From RGIG3701 sp030530205 (lineage in GTDB: Bacteria; Planctomycetota; Planctomycetia; Pirellulales; Thermoguttaceae): a stretch of DNA of 38,829 nucleotides. How positions within the stretch are numbered: the first letter of the stretch is position 1; every line of letters starts with the position of its first letter. The translations under genes were made by a program, and so were the position numbers. The stretch lies in NCBI GenBank assembly GCA_030530205.1, contig JAUMVK010000042.1:1-38829 (forward strand), read 5' to 3'. The notes beneath the pieces were generated by a model that worked only from the letters and a program-made list of their open reading frames with translations, was not told where the DNA came from and did no database searches. Positions 7,402-14,405 of the stretch are shown one piece after another.

Positions 7402-9063
7402 CTAAAAGTAAATCTCTTCCTCTCGGTTGCTGGGGTCTTTCACCCGCCAGGGAAGCAGAACGACGAACGTGGAACCCACGCCGGGCGTACTGCTGACGGT
7501 GATCTCCCCGTGGAGCAAACGGCAAATTTCTTTCACGATGGAAAGGCCCAAGCCAGAGCCGGAATATTCGCGCGTCATCATATTCTCGCCAGTTGCGGAA
7601 GTCCCCTGTCGGAATTTCTCGAAAATGTTTTTCATATCCTCTTCCGTCATTCCGACCCCCGTATCGCTTACCGCCATGCGGAAAAACGCCGTTTCGGGAT
7701 TCAGTTCCCCCGACTCGGAATCCGGCTCCGTGGTCACAAGGACCTTCACCACTCCTCCCTCCGGCGTGAATTTGATCGCGTTGGAAAGGAGATTCGTAAG
7801 GATCTGCTGAATACGATTCTGGTCCAGATGAACCATCGGAAGGTTCTTTGGAACTTCATAGGAAAGCGAAATATTCTTTTTTTCAGCCAGTGGGCGCGCG
7901 ATGTCGCACTGAGCCGAAATAATATACTCCAAAGAAAAATCCGTGAGATGAAGCTGCGCCTTGCCGCTTTCCATCTTCGCCAGGTCAAGAATATCATTGA
8001 TCATCCCAAGGAGGAGCCGACCGGAACTGCTAATGTTGTGAACATAGCGTTTCTGCTTCGGGTCCAGAGACTCGATTCCCGCCAAAACCTCGCTGAATCC
8101 CAGAATACTGTTCAGCGGCGTACGCAGCTCGTGGCTCATCGTCGCAAGGAAATCGCTTTTGATTCGGTTCATTTCGCGGAGCTGGAGGTTCACACGGCCC
8201 AATTCCTCGATTTTTTTGTCGAGCGTCTGGTTCGCACGGCGCAGGTCCTTCTGAGAGTTGATCAATCCGCGAAGCATACGGTTAAACGCCTGCCCAAGGG
8301 ATTCAAATTCATCACTGGTATGAATCTCGGCCCGAACTTCCATATCACCATGCGCGATAGCAGTACTCACCTCACGCAGATGGTGCAAAGGTCGAATGAT
8401 CACGTACCGAATCGTCAGGTAAAAAACGAAGATCCCCAGGAAAACCGTCAAAACGGCCACCGTCAGAAGCATATTCCAAAACCAGTTTATCGTGGTTTGG
8501 GTCGGTCCATTAGGAATTTGAACACAGAGGACAGTCATCAGATCACCGACCTGCAGCATCCCGAGTTGGGAATCGTCTGTTTCCAGACGTTTTACCGCGT
8601 CTAAATCATTATGGCAGAGGTCCAGGCAGGTTTGTTCCGCGTACACAGGCTTGTAATATAAATATTTGTCCCCGATAAGCGTCCCGATCGGTTCCACCTG
8701 TGTACCCGGTTTTTCCTCAATTCTGGCGAGAAGTTTCCTCACAAAAACGTCTTTCTCCGCTTCCGGCGAGTCGGGCGAGACCATGCGCCACTCGTACTGC
8801 TGCTCTGAGAGCTGATCCGTAAGCTGGTTGACGATCCAGAGAAATTCCTTTTTGGACTCCAGCTTTCCCCAGTGCTTGATAAGAAGCGCCCGGTCGGCCA
8901 AAAGACGTGCCGTATCCGGGTCGCGCTGAGCCACGACGGATTCCGTAACATACCAGTACAGCAGAAAACTCACCGTCATGACACCGATGAGGAATACGCT
9001 GAACAAAAGGAGGCACTTAACCTCCAGGCTCGAAAAGCCGGATTTGGTAAAACGACGCGGCAT
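7402..9063 (-). CDS. Membrane sensor histidine kinase with a periplasmic CxxxCH motif, HAMP and HisKA/HATPase domains
   Basis: Two-component sensor kinase, 553 aa. TM1 is at about residues 17-38. The sensor region (40-192) ends before TM2 (about 196-219). HAMP follows at about 222-270, a coiled coil to 300, then HisKA with phospho-acceptor His311 (SHELRTPLNS). The HATPase domain has the N box (NRIQQILTNLLSNAIKF, 416-432), G1 DTGVG (467-471) and G2 GSGLGL (502-507). In the sensor region Cys146, Cys150 and His151 form CLDLCH, a CX3CH variant of the c-type heme motif, in a context (YKPVYAEQTC) like the heme-binding DUF3365/Tll0287-type sensors. Heme binding is inferred. No response regulator is adjacent. 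It has its own consensus promoter (9114-9141) and precedes recR by 24 bases. No clear Shine-Dalgarno precedes ATG 9061-9063. Confidence 0.92.
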   Translation of the reverse strand: MPRRFTKSGFSSLEVKCLLLFSVFLIGVMTVSFLLYWYVTESVVAQRDPDTARLLADRALLIKHWGKLESKKEFLWIVNQLTDQLSEQQYEWRMVSPDSPEAEKDVFVRKLLARIEEKPGTQVEPIGTLIGDKYLYYKPVYAEQTCLDLCHNDLDAVKRLETDDSQLGMLQVGDLMTVLCVQIPNGPTQTTINWFWNMLLTVAVLTVFLGIFVFYLTIRYVIIRPLHHLREVSTAIAHGDMEVRAEIHTSDEFESLGQAFNRMLRGLINSQKDLRRANQTLDKKIEELGRVNLQLREMNRIKSDFLATMSHELRTPLNSILGFSEVLAGIESLDPKQKRYVHNISSSGRLLLGMINDILDLAKMESGKAQLHLTDFSLEYIISAQCDIARPLAEKKNISLSYEVPKNLPMVHLDQNRIQQILTNLLSNAIKFTPEGGVVKVLVTTEPDSESGELNPETAFFRMAVSDTGVGMTEEDMKNIFEKFRQGTSATGENMMTREYSGSGLGLSIVKEICRLLHGEITVSSTPGVGSTFVVLLPWRVKDPSNREEEIYF

Positions 9064-9113
9064 GGATATAAATCAAACCATTCGGAGGGACCTAAAATTC
9101 AAACCTTTTATGT

Positions 9114-9141
9114 ATTATAGCACACACAGAGGAAATGTCAA
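9114..9141 (-). promoter_or_regulatory. Consensus sigma70-type promoter for the histidine kinase gene
   Basis: TTGACA (9136-9141) and TATAAT (9114-9119), both perfect matches, are separated by 16 bases on the minus strand. The -35 overlaps the last codons of tcdA (stop at 9138-9140). The predicted start is about 45 bases upstream of ATG 9063, so the kinase-recR pair can be transcribed apart from the upstream genes. Confidence 0.85.
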
Positions 9142-9905
9142 GGAGTTTTTTCCTCTATCAGTTTGTGAATCACATAATTCGCAATCGTCAGGCCAAAAAT
9201 CCCGGTAATCGTCGGGAGACTGCCCAACACATGACGGACCCGACCTTTGCGCTCGATCGTGGGGTCTTCGTCCGATTCTCCAAGGCAAGCCCGCCGGACC
9301 GATGAAATATCTTCAGTTGAGTACACGCAAAGATTTTTCAGCGGGATCCCGCGTTTTCGGAACCGTTTTTTGACCATTTTGGCCAGCGGGTCCCCCATGA
9401 TTTTTTTCAAAGGGCCGATCCTGATTTGGGTTGGGTCGGAACGCAGGGCCGCACCCATACTGGAAATGAACGGAATTTCGTGCGCCATGAGCCATGCGAT
9501 CAGCTCGACTTTCGGGTTCAGGGAATCAATCGCATCCACCACAAAATCCGGCTGAATGTCTGCGAAAATCTCGTCCATTGTATCCGCGTGAACGAATGTT
9601 CGAAACGCTTCCGCCTCGCAATCGGGATTAATGTCCAGGACCCGATCCCGCGCGACCTCGCATTTGGGCCGGTTGATCGTGCTTTCCAGGGCGTAAAGCT
9701 GGCGGTTGATATTTGAAGGGGCAATGAGGTCGAAATCCACGAGCCGCAAGTGACCGACTCCAGCCCGCGCCAGCCCTTCAACAGCGTAACTCCCCACGGC
9801 TCCAAGCCCCACAACAACTACCCGCGAGGCGTGAAGGCGGTTCAGGCCGGCCTCACCAACGAAGCGCAAAATTCGGGAGTAACGGGGATTGGAAGGATCA
9901 AACAT
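9138..9905 (-). CDS. tcdA: tRNA threonylcarbamoyladenosine dehydratase (TcdA/CsdL, E1-like)
   Basis: ATP-dependent enzyme of the ThiF/MoeB/E1 superfamily that dehydrates t6A37 to cyclic ct6A in ANN-decoding tRNAs. The 255-aa length fits TcdA. The nucleotide-binding loop is GLGAVGS (33-39), followed by VDFD (56-59), the NINRQ motif (65-69) and Lys81. The opening RYSRILRFVGEAGLNRL is characteristic of TcdA rather than ThiF or MoeB, and the C-terminal RKGRVRHVLGSLPTITGIFGL matches the family tail. It starts 19 bases after the stop of the membrane protein gene at 9925-11076, so the two are likely co-transcribed. No strong ribosome binding site is visible. The downstream kinase promoter overlaps its stop codon. 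Confidence 0.93.
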   Translation of the reverse strand: MFDPSNPRYSRILRFVGEAGLNRLHASRVVVVGLGAVGSYAVEGLARAGVGHLRLVDFDLIAPSNINRQLYALESTINRPKCEVARDRVLDINPDCEAEAFRTFVHADTMDEIFADIQPDFVVDAIDSLNPKVELIAWLMAHEIPFISSMGAALRSDPTQIRIGPLKKIMGDPLAKMVKKRFRKRGIPLKNLCVYSTEDISSVRRACLGESDEDPTIERKGRVRHVLGSLPTITGIFGLTIANYVIHKLIEEKTP

Positions 9906-9924
9906 GATTTACTCGCGAGGTTTG

Positions 9925-11076
9925 TTAACCTTTCATCCACACGGGAGCTTTATGATACAATATCCGGTGCAGCCAGTGCCGTTTTTTTGCCGGGTCCGTC
10001 TTCCAAAACTCACGTTCCCGATCGATTCGGCTCTGAAAATCATCCATTCTGTAATCTCTCATCAGCAGGCGCCCATCGTGTACCCCCTGGCGGCCTATAT
10101 TCAACGGAAGATTGGTGAGGCGGGCTGCTTCTTCACCCCGATCCAGAAACTCATCCGCGATTCCAACCGTAATCGTGTTGCAGTTATACAGCCGCACAAA
10201 ATGGCCGTCGTAAGGGATCGGACTGTAAATGAAACCGTCAGGGTACTGCGAGTTGATCTGGTCACAGAACTGAACGATTCGGTTCCAGTCCTCACGAGGC
10301 TTGGACGTAACAAGCGGCACAAACCGAATTGAGGGTTTCACCCGATCGTTCACTGAACGCCCCGAAAGGTAGTTTCTCATGTGCTCCAGGTCGAAATCAT
10401 AAGGATCATCGTCCAGCTCCGTTATACTGGCGTAATTCGCAAGGTAGGTCTGTTCCTTGACATACAAATTCAAATCATTTACCCAATAACCGGAAATGAG
10501 AAAGCGAAAATCCAGAGTTGGAAGACCAGCCTCACGGCGCTGACGGTTGAAACTGAATGGGTCACGCGTCACGTAACAGATTCCCGTATGTACCATGATC
10601 CCCAGCCGGGATGATACGATATTCAAAATCGGCCAATCGTACACCACGTCATTCGCGTAAACATAGATCCCTTCAGGAAGTTCCCGTGGCTGATTATCCA
10701 AATCGGGACACGTAAACCACGATGTGACAATCAAAACGGCCAGGGCGGTTAAAAACTCAACCTGAGAAAAAGACTTTTTGGTCAGGTTTTTCAAGAGGAT
10801 CGCCGCCAATCCCCCCCAGAAGAACAGAAGGAAACTTTGCATTGTCGTGCCGAAAACGGCAAGGTACAAAAAGTCGAAAATCAATCCCGACAGATAGCCG
10901 GTCAGAAACGCAAATCCCCACGCAGGTCGGCGAATCAGCCAAAGGACCACCCCGGCCGCAAGTCCAACGAGTACACCGAACCACCGGGCCTGAAGGTCCA
11001 CGCCCGAAGCAAAAAAGAAAACCAATAGCTCCATGAGGAGGATCGGAAGTACAAATTTTCTCAGGATTGAAAGCAT
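9925..11076 (-). CDS. Unknown membrane protein: N-terminal helices plus a soluble C-terminal domain
   Basis: 383 aa, function not recognised. About four hydrophobic segments occupy the first 110 residues (LVFFFASGVDL, FGVLVGLAAGVVLWLI, GFAFLTGYLSGLIFDFLYLAVFG, FLLFFWGGLAAIL, then LTALAVLIVTSWF). The remaining ~260 residues look soluble, with aromatic-rich stretches such as YPDGFIYSPIPYDGHFVRLY and YNCNTITVGIADEFLDRG. I see no recognised catalytic signature. Start choice: ATG 11074-11076 has AAAAAAGGA about ten bases upstream; an in-frame TTG at 11103 would add nine residues but lacks a site. It lies 33 bases after the TGS GTPase and 19 bases before tcdA, inside one apparent operon. Confidence 0.75.
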   Translation of the reverse strand: MLSILRKFVLPILLMELLVFFFASGVDLQARWFGVLVGLAAGVVLWLIRRPAWGFAFLTGYLSGLIFDFLYLAVFGTTMQSFLLFFWGGLAAILLKNLTKKSFSQVEFLTALAVLIVTSWFTCPDLDNQPRELPEGIYVYANDVVYDWPILNIVSSRLGIMVHTGICYVTRDPFSFNRQRREAGLPTLDFRFLISGYWVNDLNLYVKEQTYLANYASITELDDDPYDFDLEHMRNYLSGRSVNDRVKPSIRFVPLVTSKPREDWNRIVQFCDQINSQYPDGFIYSPIPYDGHFVRLYNCNTITVGIADEFLDRGEEAARLTNLPLNIGRQGVHDGRLLMRDYRMDDFQSRIDREREFWKTDPAKKRHWLHRILYHKAPVWMKG

Positions 11077-11109
11077 GTAATCAGGTCCTTTTTTCTTTTC
11101 CAAAAAATT

Positions 11110-12108
11110 TCAGCAGTGCAGTTCACAAATATCGCAGTCGTTCAAAACGTAATCCCCCTTCATCGGCGTTCCGTCATGAACGGCGGAACCCCAGATCCGG
11201 GCGAATTTGAGCTTTTCAATGTAGTCTTTGTGGATCAGCCCCGCCAGATCAAGCAGGGTACTCCCCACCGGCAGGGTAAAGGGCCGATCCATGTCGGCTG
11301 TTTTGGAGGTCGGAAGTTTCGTATAGACACGTACGACGTTCATCGCACGGTAAATCGCGTTCCGCAGTTCCTCCACGCCGGTCATTTCCGTCGCGCTGAT
11401 CGGGAATTCCTCAAACTGGAAATCAGCCAGCTCATGAAAAACTTCCAGACGTTCCATCGCACCGGGGACGTCGATTTTATTCGGAACGAGAAACGTATGT
11501 GTGTATGAAAGTCCAATGTCATCTTCATCGAGGCAGGACTCTTTTCCCAGCCTCGTCCGGGTCGCGTTGAGACGGTCCATCACCGCCAGACAGTTTTCTA
11601 CACCGTCATCATCACCCAGATCCAGCATTAGAAGGGCCAGGTCTGCGCCACGGATGAAGCCGTAAGTACTCGGTTCCAGAAAATCAGGCGTGATGGGGGG
11701 CGTGTCGATCATCTGAACCAGAACATCTTCCCACGGCATCATACCCGGCTGCGGGAGTTGGGTCGTAAATGGGTGCGGCGCCACTTTCGGCTTTGCGTTT
11801 GTCATGCTCGCCATTAACTGGCTCTTTCCCGCGTTCGTGCCACCAAGGATCACCACGGTGCCAGCCCCCTGGCGCGGAATCCGAATACTCATCCCGCCGG
11901 ATTTTTTCCCGGACGATTTTTCAAGTTCAATGTCTTTTTTCGTCTTGGCGATTTTGGCTTTCAGAGACGCCTGAAGGTGGTCCGTTCCTTTATGTTTTGG
12001 AATTTCCTGAAGCATAACCTGCAGGCAACGATACTCTTCTTCAAGTGACTGCGCCTGACGGTACGCCTGTTCCGCCTTCAAATAAGTGGGGGTTAAATTC
12101 GCGGGCAT
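11110..12108 (-). CDS. DRG/Obg-like GTPase with C-terminal TGS domain
   Basis: Cytoplasmic P-loop GTPase of the OBG/DRG family, probably acting on the ribosome or RNA; 332 aa. An N-terminal helical region (1-65) precedes the G domain. G1 is GGTNAGKS (89-96). The switch II position reads DTPP (135-138) instead of DxxG. G4 is NKID (210-213). A TGS domain follows at about 277-330 (LPVGSTLLDLAGLIHKDY through KGDYVLNDCDICELH). DTPP replaces the glycine seen in DRG proteins (DLPG), so hydrolysis may differ from the textbook mechanism. Start ATG 12106-12108 has AGAAAGG upstream and a strong promoter at 12147-12175. First gene of the seven-gene minus-strand block. Confidence 0.87.
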   Translation of the reverse strand: MPANLTPTYLKAEQAYRQAQSLEEEYRCLQVMLQEIPKHKGTDHLQASLKAKIAKTKKDIELEKSSGKKSGGMSIRIPRQGAGTVVILGGTNAGKSQLMASMTNAKPKVAPHPFTTQLPQPGMMPWEDVLVQMIDTPPITPDFLEPSTYGFIRGADLALLMLDLGDDDGVENCLAVMDRLNATRTRLGKESCLDEDDIGLSYTHTFLVPNKIDVPGAMERLEVFHELADFQFEEFPISATEMTGVEELRNAIYRAMNVVRVYTKLPTSKTADMDRPFTLPVGSTLLDLAGLIHKDYIEKLKFARIWGSAVHDGTPMKGDYVLNDCDICELHC

Positions 12109-12146
12109 AGTAAAACCTTTCTGTTGATTTGTTCTCGTTTATATAT

Positions 12147-12175
12147 ATAATAGCATAAAATTATTTTTTTATCAA
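12147..12175 (-). promoter_or_regulatory. Sigma70-type promoter for the GTPase operon
   Basis: On the minus strand TTGATA (12170-12175) and TATTAT (12147-12152) are separated by exactly 17 bases, within a very AT-rich stretch. The predicted start near 12140 gives a leader of about 30 bases to ATG 12108. Confidence 0.8.
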
Positions 12176-12457
12176 GGGGAGAGGGTGAATTTAATCCGAA
12201 ATCAGGAAGATTCCAAAGAATCGGCTATCATTTCCCTTTCACATAATAAAAATGACAGAAATATCTTTCTTTCCAAAAGAATCCTCTCAACCCCTAAAAC
12301 CCTGATAAGTGAGCGTACCGTCATGTTAGGATTCTGAGCGTTTTCTGGAACAGACGTTTTAATTGACGCAAGTGTGTATTTGAAAAAGTTCTTTGGATTA
12401 ATTTTGCAGCTTCCGATATTCAGAAAGCAATATGTTTTTTTCTAAATAAAGGAATCT
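12176..12457. other. AT-rich divergent intergenic region
   Basis: About 280 bases between the GTPase promoter and the thioredoxin gene, clearly more AT-rich than the flanking genes. I see no ORF with coding character and no RNA gene. A promoter for the plus-strand gene must lie here; TTGGAT with GATATT 16 bases on (around 12393-12421) is only a weak candidate. Confidence 0.5.
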
Positions 12458-14038
12458 GTGTTTTACAAACACTGGGGGGCCCAAATGTTTAAATTTTCCA
12501 GTCGGTTGGGATGCCGTTTCGCAAGCGTTTGCGTATGTGCTTTTCTCGTCTTCTCCATTGATACTTTTTTCTGTACGGACTCCGCTTTCGCTGTTGGCCG
12601 CCGTGGTCGGGTTCGTGCCAGTCAGACGTACAGTTATTACTCGAATCAGGCAAATTATTGGGAACCAGTCGAAGTTTCAGATAATGCTGCAATTCCCGTA
12701 AAATCCGAAAAAACGGTCCAAAATTCAGAGATCAGCGATTCACAAAATACCAGGCCTGCCGCGAAAACCGTTTCAGCGTCTCCCCAAAAAAACACGGAAG
12801 CCAAAAAACAATCAACCCCAAAACCTGCCTCTCCCGAATTGGCTCTGCGAGCGAATTCCTTGACGACTCCGCCTGTTGCTCCGGCTCCGGCCCAGCTTCC
12901 CGAGATCCTTTGTTATTGGTTTACCGACATTAACGAAGCCAGTCAAGCTGCGGCGTCGCTGAAGCGTCCGATGCTCATTCATTTTTATATGGAAAACTGT
13001 GGGCCCTGTAACTGGATGGAGCAAAAGGTTTTAAATCAGGAGCGTATTCAGAAACTGGCCGGATCTTATTACGTAATGGTTAAACTGGATGGAAATCAAA
13101 ATCAGGAGCTTTGCTCCCGGCTGGGAATTCTTTCTTTCCCGGCAGACGTGATTGTTTCATCGGAAGGGAAATACATTACGCATAGTACCGGACGTCAGGA
13201 GGTTGCACAGTACAGTGATTTCCTGACCGCCGCCGCGAATCAGGTGAATCTTCCACCAATGAAAAAACCGGTGGATTCGAACTGGCAGAAGAAACTGCAG
13301 CTTGCTCAGGCCCCCTCACATCCCAAATATCCGGACACGGAAATGTCTGCGGCTTTGGAAGTTCCTGCCTTGGATCCTCCGACTCTGAAAGACTCCCGAA
13401 AAGAAAACAACCAGACGGTTGAGGAACAGGACCTTTTCGCTCTTTCGACACCGGAAACTCCAGCCGCTAAAACGGAGGAAGAGTCTCTCCCGGTCGCAGA
13501 GGAACTGGACCTTATGGCTTTGAGCGCCAGACAGGATATTCCGCGCGAAGACGCTTCGGAAAGCGAGATCGATCATCTGCTTACGCCCCCTGAAACACCC
13601 GTGCTTGTTGCTGGGGAAACGGCCAATCCTCGCCTGAATATCAATCCGACCAGTTTTTCTCAGGAAACGAAACCGGTTCTGGAAGGTTTCAGCCCGGTCA
13701 CACTGGTAGAGGAAAACCGTTGGGTCCGCGGAGACGAAAACATTTCTGCTGAATTTGAAGAGGCGCTGTACTATTTCGCCTCGGAAGGTGAAAAGGAACA
13801 ATTCCTTCAGAATCCGCGTTACTATGCTCTGGTTTCGAGTGGTCAGGATGTTGTGGCACTGGCAGAATCCAATCAGAAAGTGGAAGGAAACCGCCGCTTT
13901 GGAGTTCGCTTCGATGATCGGAATTTCGTTTTTTCGACAGCCGAAAACCTTCAGAAATTCCGCTCAAATCCCGAGTTTTACGCCACAAAAGTTCGTGAAA
14001 TCGCCTCAAAGAGTTTGAAGTCGGAAAGCGTTCGGTAG
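12458..14038 (+). CDS. Exported thioredoxin-fold protein with two C-terminal YHS-like repeats
   Basis: 526 aa, secreted or periplasmic by its signal peptide (hydrophobic core about 21-33, probable cleavage after SAFA near 45). A low-complexity Ser/Pro/Lys linker leads to a thioredoxin fold at about 150-262 with active site CGPC (181-184) and a cis-Pro candidate after SF (227-228). A second acidic linker carries the related strings EEQDLFALS and EELDLMALS. The last ~115 residues contain two units, YYFASEGEKEQFLQNPRYY and FVFSTAENLQKFRSNPEFY, resembling the YHS fold. Start: GTG 12458 has AAAGGA four bases upstream; ATG 12485 (codon 10) also leaves a good signal peptide. Likely a thiol-disulfide or metal-handling protein; the partner is unknown. 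Confidence 0.8.
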   Translation: MFYKHWGAQMFKFSSRLGCRFASVCVCAFLVFSIDTFFCTDSAFAVGRRGRVRASQTYSYYSNQANYWEPVEVSDNAAIPVKSEKTVQNSEISDSQNTRPAAKTVSASPQKNTEAKKQSTPKPASPELALRANSLTTPPVAPAPAQLPEILCYWFTDINEASQAAASLKRPMLIHFYMENCGPCNWMEQKVLNQERIQKLAGSYYVMVKLDGNQNQELCSRLGILSFPADVIVSSEGKYITHSTGRQEVAQYSDFLTAAANQVNLPPMKKPVDSNWQKKLQLAQAPSHPKYPDTEMSAALEVPALDPPTLKDSRKENNQTVEEQDLFALSTPETPAAKTEEESLPVAEELDLMALSARQDIPREDASESEIDHLLTPPETPVLVAGETANPRLNINPTSFSQETKPVLEGFSPVTLVEENRWVRGDENISAEFEEALYYFASEGEKEQFLQNPRYYALVSSGQDVVALAESNQKVEGNRRFGVRFDDRNFVFSTAENLQKFRSNPEFYATKVREIASKSLKSESVR

Positions 14039-14066
14039 ATTTTCCTGCTTTTCATGGCTCCCCCCC

Positions 14067-14094
14067 TTGCGGAAAAAAAGGATTCTGCTATAAT
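14067..14094 (+). promoter_or_regulatory. Promoter of tRNA-Ser
   Basis: TTGCGG (14067-14072) and a perfect TATAAT (14089-14094) are 16 bases apart. The predicted start falls about ten bases before the mature tRNA. The spacer closely resembles that of the Gfo/Idh promoter at 18731-18758. Confidence 0.8.
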
Positions 14095-14109
14095 GGGGGA
14101 GTCATTTGG

Positions 14110-14192
14110 GGAGGATACGCGAATGGCTAGCAGACTGACTCGAAATCAGTTGCCGGTTTTACCGGTTGTGGGTTCGAATCCCATGTCCTCCG
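14110..14192 (+). tRNA. tRNA-Ser (anticodon CGA)
   Basis: Acceptor arms 14110-14116 and 14185-14191 pair over seven positions (last pair T-G). The anticodon stem ACTGA/TCAGT flanks loop CTCGAAA, giving anticodon CGA for UCG codons. A long variable arm (CCGG-TTTTA-CCGG) is typical of class II tRNAs, and the T arm GTGGG-TTCGAAT-CCCAT is intact. The D stem pairs poorly by eye. The discriminator is G; CCA is not encoded. Confidence 0.88.
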
Positions 14193-14200
14193 CTCAATAA

Positions 14201-14241
14201 AAAAACGACGCTGGGAAGACGATGTTTCCAGCGTCGTTTTT
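14201..14241 (+). terminator. Rho-independent terminator after tRNA-Ser
   Basis: A perfect 14-bp stem (14201-14214 with 14228-14241; core CGACGCTGG) with a 13-base loop ends in a run of six T, nine bases past the tRNA. Confidence 0.88.
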
Positions 14242-14250
14242 TAATTATGA

Positions 14251-14278
14251 ATTACGGGGACGACGCTTCCAGCGTCGT
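14251..14278 (+). repeat. Dispersed 28-base palindromic repeat, copy 1
   Basis: Matches 22765-22792 at 27 of 28 positions. It contains the hairpin ACGACGCT-TCC-AGCGTCGT, whose arms echo the adjacent tRNA terminator stem. Confidence 0.75.
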
Positions 14279-14283
14279 TTATG

Positions 14284-14329
14284 GGAGGCGGTAAATGGAG
14301 GTCGCAAGGCCGGAATTACGCGCCTGGGG
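14284..14329. repeat. Dispersed ~45-base repeat, copy 1 (inverted copy at 23870-23913)
   Basis: Shares blocks AGGCGGTAA, ATGGAGG and GGCCGGAATTACGCGCC in the same order with the reverse complement of 23870-23913. It is non-coding in both places. Confidence 0.7.
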
Positions 14330-14362
14330 GAGTTGAAAAGCGCGTTCCTGTAACTCCCCCAG
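14324..14362. repeat. Hairpin with 11-bp perfect stem
   Basis: CTGGGGGAGTT (14324-14334) pairs perfectly with 14352-14362 across a 17-base loop. It lies downstream of the GH127 stop (minus strand) and may help end that transcript. The following bases (GTCTCGCTTCGCTCGCCAG) look like dispersed-repeat material. Confidence 0.6.
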
Positions 14363-14405
14363 TCTCGCTTCGCTCGCCAGCCCCCTCAAGGAGGGAGCCT
14401 TTGTT

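Noticed and set aside
7060..8604. 514-codon plus-strand frame opposite recR and the histidine kinase
   Set aside because: It crosses two well-supported genes antisense and matches no known protein pattern.
11077..11103. TTG start extending the unknown membrane protein by nine residues
   Set aside because: ATG 11074-11076 has AAAAAAGGA upstream; the TTG has no ribosome binding site.
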